The position numbers were made by a program, and so were the translations under genes. A stretch of 22,057 nucleotides of DNA, from the IMG/VR virus record IMGVR_UViG_3300006030_000124, positions 1-22,057 of that record; one strand, given 5' to 3'. The notes beneath the pieces are model-generated. The model saw only the letters and a program-made list of their open reading frames with translations, was not told the origin of the DNA and did not search any database. Positions 13,102-20,664 of this stretch are shown here, piece by piece (positions within the stretch are counted from its first letter, which is position 1; each line of letters starts with the position of its first letter). The DNA comes from a virus.

Positions 13102-15198
13102 ATGGAAAACAGTTTTTTGGATGCTGCCCTGGCATATGCCGCCCAAGGTTTCCGGGTGTTTCCCTGCCGCCCAGGCCGGAAGCTGCCCGCCACCAATAAT
13201 GGCCGGAATGATGCCACCACGGATGAGGACCAGATCCGGGCCTGGTGGGAGGCCACACCCACGGCAAACATCGGGCTGGTTACGGATGGCCTGGTGGTGG
13301 TGGATGTGGATGGTGGGGACAATGACTGGCCCACCAATCCGGAGCTGGCCGCGGATCTGTGCAATGCCCCAACATCCGCCACCCCGAGCGGTGGCCGGCA
13401 CCATGTGTACCGGCAACCGGCTGGCCGGGAGTACCGGAGCACAGCCGGGCGACTGGCGGAGAAAGTGGACACCCGGGCCAATGGTGGGTACATCGTGGCC
13501 CCGCCCAGCACCCTGGAGGATGGGAAATCCTACCAGTGGATAGACGGGCTGGAGCTGGAGCCCCTGGACCGGTTGCCGGAGCCCCCGGCATGGCTGGTGC
13601 AAATGCTGGATGCCCTGGCCCAGGGCCGCGGGCCGGGTGCCATGCCACAGGGGCCCATCATTGGGGATTCCAACCCCATTCCGGATGGCCAACGGAACTA
13701 CACCCTGGCACGGTTGGCCGGCACCATGCGGCGGGCTGGCATGAGCCGGGGGGAAATCTCCAGCGCCTTGCACCGGGCCAACCAGGATAGGTGCTGCCCG
13801 CCCCTTTGTGAGTCTGAGGTGGAGCGGATTGCTGACAGCATTTCCCGCTATGAGCCGGACCAGATCACCGTGGCCCTGGTGGAAAACCACTGGGGGCAGA
13901 TGGCTGAGGAGCTCCCGGACAATATCGGGCCCATTGATCCGGGGCCATTCCCGGGCCATCTGCTGGAGGTGCCTGGGCTGATCGGCTCAGCCTGTGAGTA
14001 CATGCTGGCCAGCAGTCACCGGCCCCAGCCCATCTTGAGCCTCGGGGCATCCCTGGGCCTGCTGTCCGTGATCACGGGCCGGCGGGTGATGGATGAGATC
14101 GGCACCAGGCCCAACCTGTACGGGCTCGGGGTGGCGCCATCCGGGGCCGGCAAAGAAGCCCCGCGGTCTGCTGTCAAGGAAATCCTCTGGCAGGCTGGTG
14201 CCGGGGCCATGCTGGGGGAGAGCATTGCCAGCCATTCCGGATTGGTCACACACACGGGCCAACAGCCCAGCATGATCTGGCTCATTGATGAGATTGGCCG
14301 GTGGCTCCGGGGGATTTCCACAGCAGGGGACAAGGCCCCACATCTGGCCGGCATTGTGACCAATTTCATGAAATTTTACACGAGCTCCCATTCTGTCTAT
14401 CTGGGGGATGCCTACGCGGATGTGAGCAAGCGGGTGGAGATTCACCAGCCCAATGTGGTGGTGTTTGGCACCACGGTGCCGGAGAGCCTGTACCAGGGCC
14501 TCACCGCGGACAGCGTGGCGGACGGGTTTCTGTCCAGGGTGCTGATCTGGGAAGGGCCCAACACCAGGCCCCGCAAGCGCAAGCCCAAGGTGATGAGCCC
14601 ACCAGCCGACCTGGTGGACCTGGTCCGGATGTGGTGCAACTGGACACCCGGCACGGGCAACCTGGCGGGCCAGCACCCCCGGCCCATGGTAATCCCAAGC
14701 ACCCGGGAGGCCGGGCTTATCCTGGATGAGTTTGATGAGAAGTGTGACAAGGCCCAAGACCAGGAGGATGGCCAGCTAGCCACCCTGTGGAGCCGGGCCG
14801 CGGAGAAGGCCCGCAAGCTGGCCTTGCTGTACACCTGCTCCAAGATCTTGCCGGGTGAGGCTGGTCAGATTGATGCCGAGGCTGCCAATTGGGCAACCGA
14901 GCTGGCCGGCTATCTCACCCAACGGCTCATTTATCTGAGTTACCAATGGGTGGCGGATGGGGCATTTGACGGGCGCCGGAAACGGGTGCTCCGGGCCATC
15001 CAAGAATCGGGCAAGCACGGGCTCACGGGCAGTGAGCTGTGCCGGAAAACCCAATCACTCAGCCCGCGGGAACGGGCGGAGGTGCTGGAGGCCCTGCTCC
15101 AGTCTGGGGAGATCCGGTCTGAATTGAGCGGTGGATTGAAGGCAAAGCGGAAGGCCTTGAAGTATTTCCACCACGGAAACACGGGGAAAAACCCATAA
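13102..15198 (+). CDS. Bifunctional prim-pol / DUF3987-like helicase domain protein
   Basis: The 698-residue start at 13102 is chosen over the ATG at 13096 because GGAGG (13091-13095) is six bases away. Residues about 5-160 form a prim-pol (AEP) domain: 'ALAYAAQGFRVFPCRPG', catalytic Asp68 and Asp70 in 'VVDVDGGD', and His100 in 'SGGRHHVY'. A connector follows. Then comes a P-loop domain of the DUF3987 type with Walker A-like 'APSGAGKE' (about 345-352) and Walker B 'MIWLIDEIG' (about 391-399). The C-terminal 60 residues look like a winged helix ('HGLTGSELCRKTQSLSPRERAEVLEALLQSGEI'). It should prime and unwind DNA at the phage origin. The AT-rich inverted iterons begin within its stop codon. 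Confidence 0.85.
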   Translation: MENSFLDAALAYAAQGFRVFPCRPGRKLPATNNGRNDATTDEDQIRAWWEATPTANIGLVTDGLVVVDVDGGDNDWPTNPELAADLCNAPTSATPSGGRHHVYRQPAGREYRSTAGRLAEKVDTRANGGYIVAPPSTLEDGKSYQWIDGLELEPLDRLPEPPAWLVQMLDALAQGRGPGAMPQGPIIGDSNPIPDGQRNYTLARLAGTMRRAGMSRGEISSALHRANQDRCCPPLCESEVERIADSISRYEPDQITVALVENHWGQMAEELPDNIGPIDPGPFPGHLLEVPGLIGSACEYMLASSHRPQPILSLGASLGLLSVITGRRVMDEIGTRPNLYGLGVAPSGAGKEAPRSAVKEILWQAGAGAMLGESIASHSGLVTHTGQQPSMIWLIDEIGRWLRGISTAGDKAPHLAGIVTNFMKFYTSSHSVYLGDAYADVSKRVEIHQPNVVVFGTTVPESLYQGLTADSVADGFLSRVLIWEGPNTRPRKRKPKVMSPPADLVDLVRMWCNWTPGTGNLAGQHPRPMVIPSTREAGLILDEFDEKCDKAQDQEDGQLATLWSRAAEKARKLALLYTCSKILPGEAGQIDAEAANWATELAGYLTQRLIYLSYQWVADGAFDGRRKRVLRAIQESGKHGLTGSELCRKTQSLSPRERAEVLEALLQSGEIRSELSGGLKAKRKALKYFHHGNTGKNP

Positions 15199-15316
15199 AT
15201 TCAAAAATTCAATAATTCATGTAAGCCTTTAGATATTAACCAAAGGAAACCGGAGAGAGACTGTGAAAACCTAAAGAGAAAGAACATGGAATGAATTATT
15301 GAATTATTGAATTTAT
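15195..15316. repeat. Long inverted iteron array, candidate replication origin
   Basis: Bases 15195-15220 and 15291-15316 form a 26-base inverted repeat with one A·A mismatch (15205/15306), separated by a 70-base spacer. The right arm contains three tandem units TGAATTAT, TGAATTAT, TGAATTTAT; the left arm has their complements. The spacer is purine-rich on the + strand, and the right side continues into a T/A tract (about 15312-15334). The gene-free stretch 15199-15343 stands out as AT-rich in a GC-rich genome and lies directly after the primase-helicase. This is the usual composition of an iteron origin with an unwinding element. A sigma-gene operator is an alternative. Confidence 0.65.
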
Positions 15317-15343
15317 TATTTTTATTATCTATTTACACGGAGT

Positions 15344-15913
15344 ATGGGGAAGATGGGGGAACCAGTTAGGCTCACGGAAAGCCAGAAAAAGCTTGCCGAG
15401 GATAATTACAGATTGGCCCTTAAATTTGCCAACAGCAAGAATCCACCCAATGGCATGGATATGGATGAGTGGGTATCTGAATGCTTTTACAACCTAGTTA
15501 AAGCTGCCGCGGGATATGATCCGGCCCGGTCACGGTTTGCCACCTATGCCTGGCGCTCCATGCTGAATGGCTGGTGTGCGGTGTATCGGTTGAAAAAGCA
15601 GATCAAGGCCGGGGGCAGCATGACGCAGGCTGGGGACTCATTCAGCCTGGATGAAATCCGGGACCATCGGCCCCAGGAGCCCACGCCTCTGGAACAAGAG
15701 GAGGCCAGCCAGACCATGGCCGGGGTGGATGGGCTGGTGAGGGCCCTGCCCGCGGATCTCCGGCTGTACATGCGCCAAAGGATCAATGGCCTCAGTTTTG
15801 GGGATATGTCCAAAAAATGGGGCATTAGCCGGCAAGCCCTCCAGCAACGGGCCGGCCATGCCAGGGCGGCCATGCTGGCCATTGCCCGGGCCCGCGGGAT
15901 CAAGCTGGGCTGA
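15344..15913 (+). CDS. Sigma-70-like factor, first of a tandem pair
   Basis: The 189-residue product has a region-2-like block ('DEWVSECFYNLVKAAAGYDPARSRFATYAWRSML' in two parts, residues about 42-75) that corresponds to the core-binding/-10 helix of sigma-70 factors. A region-4-like HTH lies near the C-terminus ('LSFGDMSKKWGISRQALQQR', about 147-170). There is no region 3 or 1.1. It shares a block with the next gene of the form GMDxxEWxSECxYxL...FxTYAxR....GWC, so the two are paralogues. GGAG at 15339-15342 fits a start at the ATG 15353 (ten bases) better than 15344. It likely redirects host RNA polymerase to phage promoters. The AT-rich iteron region is immediately upstream. Confidence 0.75.
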   Translation: MGKMGEPVRLTESQKKLAEDNYRLALKFANSKNPPNGMDMDEWVSECFYNLVKAAAGYDPARSRFATYAWRSMLNGWCAVYRLKKQIKAGGSMTQAGDSFSLDEIRDHRPQEPTPLEQEEASQTMAGVDGLVRALPADLRLYMRQRINGLSFGDMSKKWGISRQALQQRAGHARAAMLAIARARGIKLG

Positions 15914-15953
15914 TCGTGGCACCCCTGTGGCAACCTGTGGCCCGGGGGTGAGG

Positions 15954-16496
15954 ATGAGCACCAGAAAACTGACACCAGAACAGCAAGAGCTAGTCACGGC
16001 CAACATGGCCCTGGCGTTTGACTACGCACGGAAAAACAGCCCTCCGGGTGGCATGGATTTCCAGGAATGGGAATCGGAGTGCCTGTACAAGCTGTGCATT
16101 GCGGCCAGCACCTACAGGCCTGAGCTGGGCTGGGCATTCACCACCTATGCGGTTAGATGCCTATCTACTGGGTGGTGCACGGTCCAGCATCACATGACCA
16201 GGGAAATGCGGGACTACCGGCGGCACAGCCGCATGGGTGACCTGGACATCCTGGTGGTGGATCAGCGCCGGGCGGATACATCCGACGATGTCAAAGCCCA
16301 ATTGAATGCCCTGCTGGCCAGGTTGCCGGAGCGTGAGCGCCTGGTGCTGCAAGGCCGGGCCGGTGGGAAGATTCTCACCGAGATTGGCAAGGAGCTGGGG
16401 ATCACCCGGGAACGGGTGCGGCAGATTCAGGAGCGGGCCCTCACCAGGCTGTGGAGGCATGTGAGGATTGAGGGGCTGGAATATGCGGGGGATTGA
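15954..16496 (+). CDS. Sigma-70-like factor, second of a tandem pair
   Basis: The 180-residue product starts at the ATG at 15954 after GGGGGTGAGG; the frame is open further upstream but overlaps the previous gene. Region 2 is seen at about residues 33-70 ('GMDFQEWESECLYKL', 'FTTYAVRCLSTGWC'). A well-formed region 4 lies near the C-terminus ('LPERERLVLQGRAGGKILTEIG', then 'LGITRERVRQIQERALTRLW'), a textbook sigma-70 HTH. The region 4 is closer to consensus than that of its upstream paralogue. It probably directs RNA polymerase to a phage promoter class. Its stop is one base before the next start codon. Confidence 0.8.
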   Translation: MSTRKLTPEQQELVTANMALAFDYARKNSPPGGMDFQEWESECLYKLCIAASTYRPELGWAFTTYAVRCLSTGWCTVQHHMTREMRDYRRHSRMGDLDILVVDQRRADTSDDVKAQLNALLARLPERERLVLQGRAGGKILTEIGKELGITRERVRQIQERALTRLWRHVRIEGLEYAGD

Positions 16497-16497
16497 G

Positions 16498-17325
16498 ATG
16501 AGTGACCCATACAGGATTGATTCTCCTGGGGTTGTCTCATTCTCAGGGGGTGCAACTAGCGGCTTTATGCTTTGGCATATTCTCCAGGCCTTTGGCGGGG
16601 AGCTGCCAGAAACCATCCTGGTGGCTTTTGCAAACACGGGCCTCGAGCATCCGGCCACTCTTGATTTCGTGCGGGACGTTGAAACCAATTGGGGGGTGAA
16701 AGTTCACTGGCTTGAGTACCGACCCAAGAAGACTTGGGCTGAGGTGAATTATCAGAATGCTAGCCGCAACGGTGAGCCTTTTGACACCTTAATTGAGGAG
16801 CGGCAATACCTGCCCAACCCTGTTACCAGGTTCTGCACTGTTGAGCTCAAGATCCGCACCATTGACAGGTGGGCTGAATCTCTTGGTTGGGCTGATGGGC
16901 ACACGGAGGTTGTTGGCTTGCGCTATGACGAGCCGCACCGAGTTTCCAGGATCAAAGCCAACTCAAGGCGCAATGAGGTTGATTGCCCAATACACAGGGC
17001 CCGCCACACATTGGAGGATGTTGAGCGTTTCTGGAAACAGTAATCATTTAGGCTGAAAATCCCGAGACTGTTAGGCAATTGTGTTGGGTGCTTTTTAAAG
17101 GGTAGAGACAAGATTCAGCGCATTGCCAAAGATGATCCAGAATCCCTGGAATGGTGGGCCAGCAGAGAGGAGCGGGCTATCGGTTGGAAAAAAGATGGGA
17201 CAGCAAAAAGCGGACGTTTTAGGTCTGACAGGCCCAGCTACCGTGGGCTGATCAACATGGTCAAAGATCAAAAAGAGTTTGATTTTTTAGACGATGACAC
17301 CATGCCTTGCAATTGCACGGATTGA
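16498..17325 (+). pseudogene. PAPS-reductase-like PP-loop ATPase interrupted by one in-frame TAA
   Basis: The N-terminal 181 codons encode a phage-type phosphoadenosine-phosphosulfate-reductase-like (adenine nucleotide alpha hydrolase) protein: PP-loop 'SFSGGATSG' at 14-22, 'FANTGLEH', and 'LPNPVTRFCTVELKIR'. Codon 182 (17041-17043) is TAA. The same frame then continues without error for 93 codons with the family's expected C-terminal half: 'FRLKIPRLLGNCVGCFLKG', 'RSDRPSYRGL', 'PCNC', TGA at 17323. In relatives the interrupted position is usually Gln or a similar residue, and CAA to TAA needs one change. Either the gene is freshly inactivated, the base is a sequencing error, or the stop is read through. 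Cysteines needed for the family's metal site lie beyond the stop. In phages these proteins are sometimes linked to DNA modification, but the role is unproven. Confidence 0.8.
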
Positions 17326-17343
17326 CCAGAAACAGGGGGAGAG

Positions 17344-17595
17344 ATGAGCGACAGAGACACAGGCCATACATTGGCCGAGCTGCAAGAGGCCAGGGCTGAG
17401 GTGGACAGGTTGCGTGAGTTGCTCCGCTGGCGGAATGCAAAGGCTGAAAGGCCTGAAGCCGGGACCGATTGCATCGTGATTTTAGGAAATAACCAGTATG
17501 CCGATGCAACACGTTATTTGGGTGATGGGGACTGGTCTACCGGGATTATCAGTTTTTGGCGCCCAATCGGCCCGCTGCCGGGAGGGAAGCGATGA
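17344..17595 (+). CDS. Small coiled-coil plus DUF551-like protein
   Basis: An 83-residue product starts after GGGGGAGAG. Residues 8-30 ('HTLAELQEARAEVDRLRELLRW') form a short coiled coil. The C-terminal part ('WSTGIISFWRPIGPLPGGKR') resembles the ending of DUF551 phage proteins, where a strand leads to 'W.PLP'. DUF551 has no known activity. It ends in an ATGA overlap with the next gene. Confidence 0.55.
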   Translation: MSDRDTGHTLAELQEARAEVDRLRELLRWRNAKAERPEAGTDCIVILGNNQYADATRYLGDGDWSTGIISFWRPIGPLPGGKR

Positions 17596-17915
17596 GCGAC
17601 ACCGTCAACCCAGCCCACTACATGAGCCAGACGGGGCTGGAATGCCACGAGGCCCAGCGGGCTGTTTTGGGTCAAGCCGGGATGATGGCTTACTGGCACG
17701 GGTGTGCCATCAAGTACCTTTGGAGGTGCTGGCATAAGAACGGGGTGGAGGATCTGAGGAAAGCTATTCGGTGCCTGGAATTTCTGATTGAGGAGCTGGC
17801 CCATGACACTGGACCGGGACCGATACAAAGAAATGGTGCGGCACCTCAGCCAGGCCGTGGAGCTGGTGGGGCAAAGCGTAAAGCTGGCAGAAACAGGCAG
17901 ACTCAGGACGGCTAG
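17592..17915 (+). CDS. DUF3310 family phage protein
   Basis: The start at 17592 is in an ATGA overlap and gives 107 residues. Residues 6-72 match DUF3310: 'NPAHYMSQTGLECHEAQRAVLG', 'GMMAYWHGCAIKYLWRCWHKNGVEDLRKA', 'LEFLIEEL'. This helical family is common in phage early regions and is sometimes called nucleotide-kinase-like; no activity is confirmed. The last 35 residues are Pro/Gly/Arg-rich, atypical for the family, and overlap the next gene in another frame by 113 nt. The tail may therefore be a by-product of constraint on the overlapping gene. Confidence 0.7.
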   Translation: MSDTVNPAHYMSQTGLECHEAQRAVLGQAGMMAYWHGCAIKYLWRCWHKNGVEDLRKAIRCLEFLIEELAHDTGPGPIQRNGAAPQPGRGAGGAKRKAGRNRQTQDG

Positions 17916-18018
17916 GGAATGGCTCAGGCGCTCAAGGGCCCTGATCCGCCAGGGAATGGACATCCTGGAATTGGAGATTTTGGACAATGAGGACCGACAG
18001 GAGCAAGGGGGTGGGTGA
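17803..18018 (+). CDS. Small helical protein overlapping the DUF3310 gene
   Basis: A 71-residue frame starts at the ATG at 17803, seven bases after GAGGAG, and runs to a TGA that overlaps the clamp gene's ATG (TGATG). The product is entirely helical ('LDRDRYKEMVRHLSQAVELVG', 'SRALIRQGMDILELEIL'), charged and without cysteine. The good ribosome binding site and coupling to dnaN favour real translation despite the long overlap. Function is unknown. Confidence 0.5.
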   Translation: MTLDRDRYKEMVRHLSQAVELVGQSVKLAETGRLRTAREWLRRSRALIRQGMDILELEILDNEDRQEQGGG

Positions 18019-19157
18019 TGAGGTTGGAGGCAGAGCGGGATAACCTACTGGCCGCGGTGGCCATGGTGTGCGGGGTGGTGCCAAGCAAGCCGGTGAAAGA
18101 GGAGCTGGGATTCCTCCGGCTGAAATGCCCGGGGCTGTTTGATGCCGCGGTGCATGGCACGGATCTGGAAATCCATTTGGAGGCAGGCATTAGCCTGCTC
18201 ATCCTGGAAGGGCCCGGGGAGGTGCTGCTCCCAGCCCACCAGCTCCTGGCTGTTTTGCGTTTATTGCCGGAGGGCCCGGTCCATTTGGAAATGATGGGCT
18301 CCGAGTGCGTAATTAGATCAGGAGAGGTTGAGTACCGGCTGGAAACCGGCAAGACCGAAACCCTGCCGGATATGCCGGTCTGCAAGGATCCGTGGAAGCT
18401 GCTGGTATCTGGGGGCAGACTTCGCCAGGCATTCCGGCGGGTGAGCTACGCGGCCAGCACGGACGCGGCCAGGTTTTCAATGAACGGGGTGCGGCTCCGG
18501 TTTAACCTGCCAAACCTCCAGACCATTGCCACGGACGGGCGCCGGCTGGCTGTGGCTGAGCTGGATCTCAAGCAGGATGATGACTGGGATAATTCCCTCA
18601 GCAACCCGCCCAAGGTGCCATTGAAAATTGACGGGGTGACGGTGCCCCACAAGGCCGTGGATGTGATCGAGCGGGTGGGGCATGAGCGGGCGGTTTTTTC
18701 CTGGGACCGGAACACCATGACGGTGGCTTGGCTGGATGAAACCGGCAAGGCTGTGGTGTCGATGTCCACCCTGCTGATCGAGGGCAAGTACCCGGACATT
18801 GATGCCGTTTGGCCCAAGGGCAAGCCGGCCACCCAATTTGAGCACCAGGCGGATGAGCTGGTGCAGGCCGTGAGGCGGGCCGCGGTGTGCGCGGACCAGG
18901 AGGCCCGGCGCCTGGAAATGAACATCCAGCCCAAGGGCATCACCCTGACAGCCCGCGGGGTTGGCCGGGGGCAAGCCGTGGTGCAGGTGCCGGCCCAGGT
19001 GAAAGGTGAATCCATGACCGTGACGGTCAACCCGGCATACCTCATGGATGTTTTACGCCATGCAGGGGAATCGGCTGGGGTTTCCTGTACAGGTGTTGGG
19101 CAGCCCGTCCAGATCGGCGGGCAGGGCTACATGGCCCTTTTGATGCCCCTGACCTGA
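18018..19157 (+). CDS. dnaN: DNA polymerase III beta-subunit homologue (sliding clamp)
   Basis: The 379-residue length and sequence fit the three-domain DnaN clamp. Domain 1 spans about residues 1-115. Domain 2 (about 120-250) contains the recognisable 'AFRRVSYAASTDAARFSMNGVRL' and 'IATDGRRLAVAEL' blocks. Domain 3 ends in 'YMALLMPLT', the position of the family's conserved VMPMR-like C-terminus. Clamps encircle DNA and tether polymerases. A phage-encoded bacterial-type clamp is uncommon and implies either recruitment of the host replicase or a phage polymerase elsewhere in the genome. The start is the ATG at 18018; a GTG at 18015 is also in frame. Confidence 0.88.
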   Translation: MRLEAERDNLLAAVAMVCGVVPSKPVKEELGFLRLKCPGLFDAAVHGTDLEIHLEAGISLLILEGPGEVLLPAHQLLAVLRLLPEGPVHLEMMGSECVIRSGEVEYRLETGKTETLPDMPVCKDPWKLLVSGGRLRQAFRRVSYAASTDAARFSMNGVRLRFNLPNLQTIATDGRRLAVAELDLKQDDDWDNSLSNPPKVPLKIDGVTVPHKAVDVIERVGHERAVFSWDRNTMTVAWLDETGKAVVSMSTLLIEGKYPDIDAVWPKGKPATQFEHQADELVQAVRRAAVCADQEARRLEMNIQPKGITLTARGVGRGQAVVQVPAQVKGESMTVTVNPAYLMDVLRHAGESAGVSCTGVGQPVQIGGQGYMALLMPLT

Positions 19158-19163
19158 GGCCTT

Positions 19164-19535
19164 GTGCAAATAGATCTGCCCCTTCCCCCATCGGTCAATC
19201 ACATCTGGCGCCGGGGCAAGGGGCGGACCTACCTATCCGCCAATTACAGCAAATGGATTCGGATGGCCCATCCCATAGTGGCCATCCATCGGCCCAAGGT
19301 GCCCATGGCTGGCCCTGTTGCCGTGCGGATAGTGGCGTGGCGTGGCAAGGGCTGGAACGAGCGGAAAAGGGATCTGGACAACATTGCCAAGCCGGTGCTG
19401 GATCTGCTGGTGCGGGAGGGATTCCTGGCCGGTGATGACCATACCGTGGTCAAGCGGGTGGTGATCGAGCTGGGCCATGGCATGAGGCCGGATGCCGGGG
19501 TGATGGTGGAGGTTGCGGATTATGAATCGGTTTGA
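19164..19535 (+). CDS. rusA: RusA-family Holliday junction resolvase
   Basis: The 123-residue product starts with GTG four bases after GAGG. It carries the RusA pattern: N-terminal 'LPPSVNHIW', the catalytic block 'RDLDNIAKPVLDLL' with Asp70, Asp72 and Lys76, and 'GFLAGDDHTV' with Asp91. These are the residues essential in E. coli RusA, even at the same numbers. It cleaves four-way junctions left by recombination, fitting a phage with Sak4 and an SSB-like protein and a need to debranch DNA before packaging. The length is normal and no key residue is missing. Confidence 0.9.
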   Translation: MQIDLPLPPSVNHIWRRGKGRTYLSANYSKWIRMAHPIVAIHRPKVPMAGPVAVRIVAWRGKGWNERKRDLDNIAKPVLDLLVREGFLAGDDHTVVKRVVIELGHGMRPDAGVMVEVADYESV

Positions 19536-19932
19536 GATTGACGGGCGGACTGTGCCGGCTGCCGAGGTGGCCAAGCGGTTGGACCATGTGCGGCTGTGGG
19601 TTCAGGATGAGGAAATCCTGGACGGTCTGGCCGTGGCCATGGATGAGCTGCCGGATGAGGTGCCACTGGATGACCTGGAGGACCGGCTCGAAACCATCCC
19701 GGACCTGGTGCCCAAGATCACCGTGGCCCGGTGGGCTTTGCTGTGTGAGCTGGTGTGCCCGGAGCTGTACCTGGACAGCCCGCCCAGCAAGAAAACATCC
19801 GCGGCCATTCCTGGCAGCCGGTCCATGCTTTGGCGCCTGAGTGAGCGGGCCAGGTGCGGGCTGGCCTTGCAACACCCCAAGGATTCGGCAGGGGTTGATG
19901 AGCCGGTGCAATTGGAGCTGTTTGCCGGGTGA
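19522..19932 (+). CDS. Unknown acidic protein downstream of rusA
   Basis: The ATG at 19522 follows GGAGG by nine bases and overlaps the end of rusA by 14 nt. The 136-residue product is acidic in its first half ('DEEILDGLAVAMDELPDEV', 'DDLEDRLETIPDLV'). It then has a helical middle and ends with 'PVQLELFAG', a motif resembling a short beta-clamp-binding peptide (QLxLF). That raises the possibility of an interaction with the phage or host clamp encoded just upstream. No family is recognised; a replication-accessory role is an inference. Confidence 0.5.
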   Translation: MNRFEIDGRTVPAAEVAKRLDHVRLWVQDEEILDGLAVAMDELPDEVPLDDLEDRLETIPDLVPKITVARWALLCELVCPELYLDSPPSKKTSAAIPGSRSMLWRLSERARCGLALQHPKDSAGVDEPVQLELFAG

Positions 19933-19961
19933 TCGTGCGGGCTGTTGGTTAGGGTGCGGGA

Positions 19962-20249
19962 ATGGCTCCGCGCAGATTGGCACAGCACCGCACGACAGCC
20001 CCGGCCATGCCACGGGCTGTGACCAGGCCCTCTACTCATGCCCGCGGGTATGACAAGACCTGGCAAAAGCTCCGGCTCATGATCTTGAGGCGTGAGCCGT
20101 TGTGCCGGCGGTGTGGCAAGGCCGCGGGAGATGTGGATCACATTGTGAGCATCCGCAAGCGCCCAGACTTGAGGCTGGATCCGGAAAACCTTCAGGCCCT
20201 GTGCAGGGCCTGCCACTGCAAAAAGACCAGGGAGGATCAAGGTGCCTAA
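19962..20249 (+). CDS. HNH endonuclease
   Basis: The 95-residue protein has a complete HNH (beta-beta-alpha metal) fold. The zinc pair Cys48/Cys51 ('CRRCG') is followed by 'DVDHIV' with Asp59-His60. Asn76 lies in 'NLQALC', and the second zinc pair and final His lie in 'CRACHCKKT' (81-85). The first 30 residues are basic and disordered. Small phage HNH proteins often assist terminase at DNA packaging and sit beside terminase genes; here the next genes are virion proteins. It may alternatively be a homing-type nuclease. Confidence 0.85.
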   Translation: MAPRRLAQHRTTAPAMPRAVTRPSTHARGYDKTWQKLRLMILRREPLCRRCGKAAGDVDHIVSIRKRPDLRLDPENLQALCRACHCKKTREDQGA

Positions 20250-20661
20250 ATCAACCAATCTGAATTTCACCCAAGAGGTGGAGGTGCTGGGCAAGCGCCT
20301 GACCAGCTCGGACACCACCAGCTATGTGACCCTGTACACGGCTGGCACCAATGATGCTGTGGTCAAGAGCATCATGGCTACCACCACGGACACCGCGGCG
20401 GTGAATCTCAAGGTGGCCATTGGTGATGGCACCACGGATTACCTGCTGGGCACCGTGCGGGTGGCCTTGGGTTCCGGCACGGACGGGGCCACGGCATCGG
20501 TGGATATTCTGGGCTCCAGCTTGCTGCCGGGCCTGCCCAGGGATCTGAATGGCCGCGCGGTGCTGCCCTTGAAAAACGGCTACACCCTCAAGGTGGGATG
20601 CCTGGCCACCATGACAGCAGCAAAGCAAACGGACATCTTGGCCGTGGTTGAGGAGTACTAA
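20242..20661 (+). CDS. Phage virion protein, small beta-rich
   Basis: The 139-residue product starts with GTG six bases after GGGAGG and overlaps the HNH gene by 8 nt. It is Thr/Val/Gly-rich with alternating strands ('VTLYTAGTNDAVVKSIMATTTD', 'NLKVAIGDGTTDYLLGTV', 'GYTLKVGCLATMTA'), typical of phage surface or fibre-associated beta proteins. There is no signal peptide. It stands before a spike-base-like protein, so a role in the host-adsorption apparatus or capsid decoration is likely. The exact family is not named with confidence. Confidence 0.6.
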   Translation: MPKSTNLNFTQEVEVLGKRLTSSDTTSYVTLYTAGTNDAVVKSIMATTTDTAAVNLKVAIGDGTTDYLLGTVRVALGSGTDGATASVDILGSSLLPGLPRDLNGRAVLPLKNGYTLKVGCLATMTAAKQTDILAVVEEY

Positions 20662-20664
20662 GAA

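Noticed and set aside
15317-15343. DnaA box near the iteron array
   Set aside because: TATTTACAC is the closest match and departs too far from TTATNCACA to be called.
17041-17043. Stop-codon reassignment or programmed TAA readthrough
   Set aside because: TAA ends several intact genes (e.g. 2505, 3845, 12503), and the following bases do not match known readthrough contexts. A nonsense change or read error is simpler.
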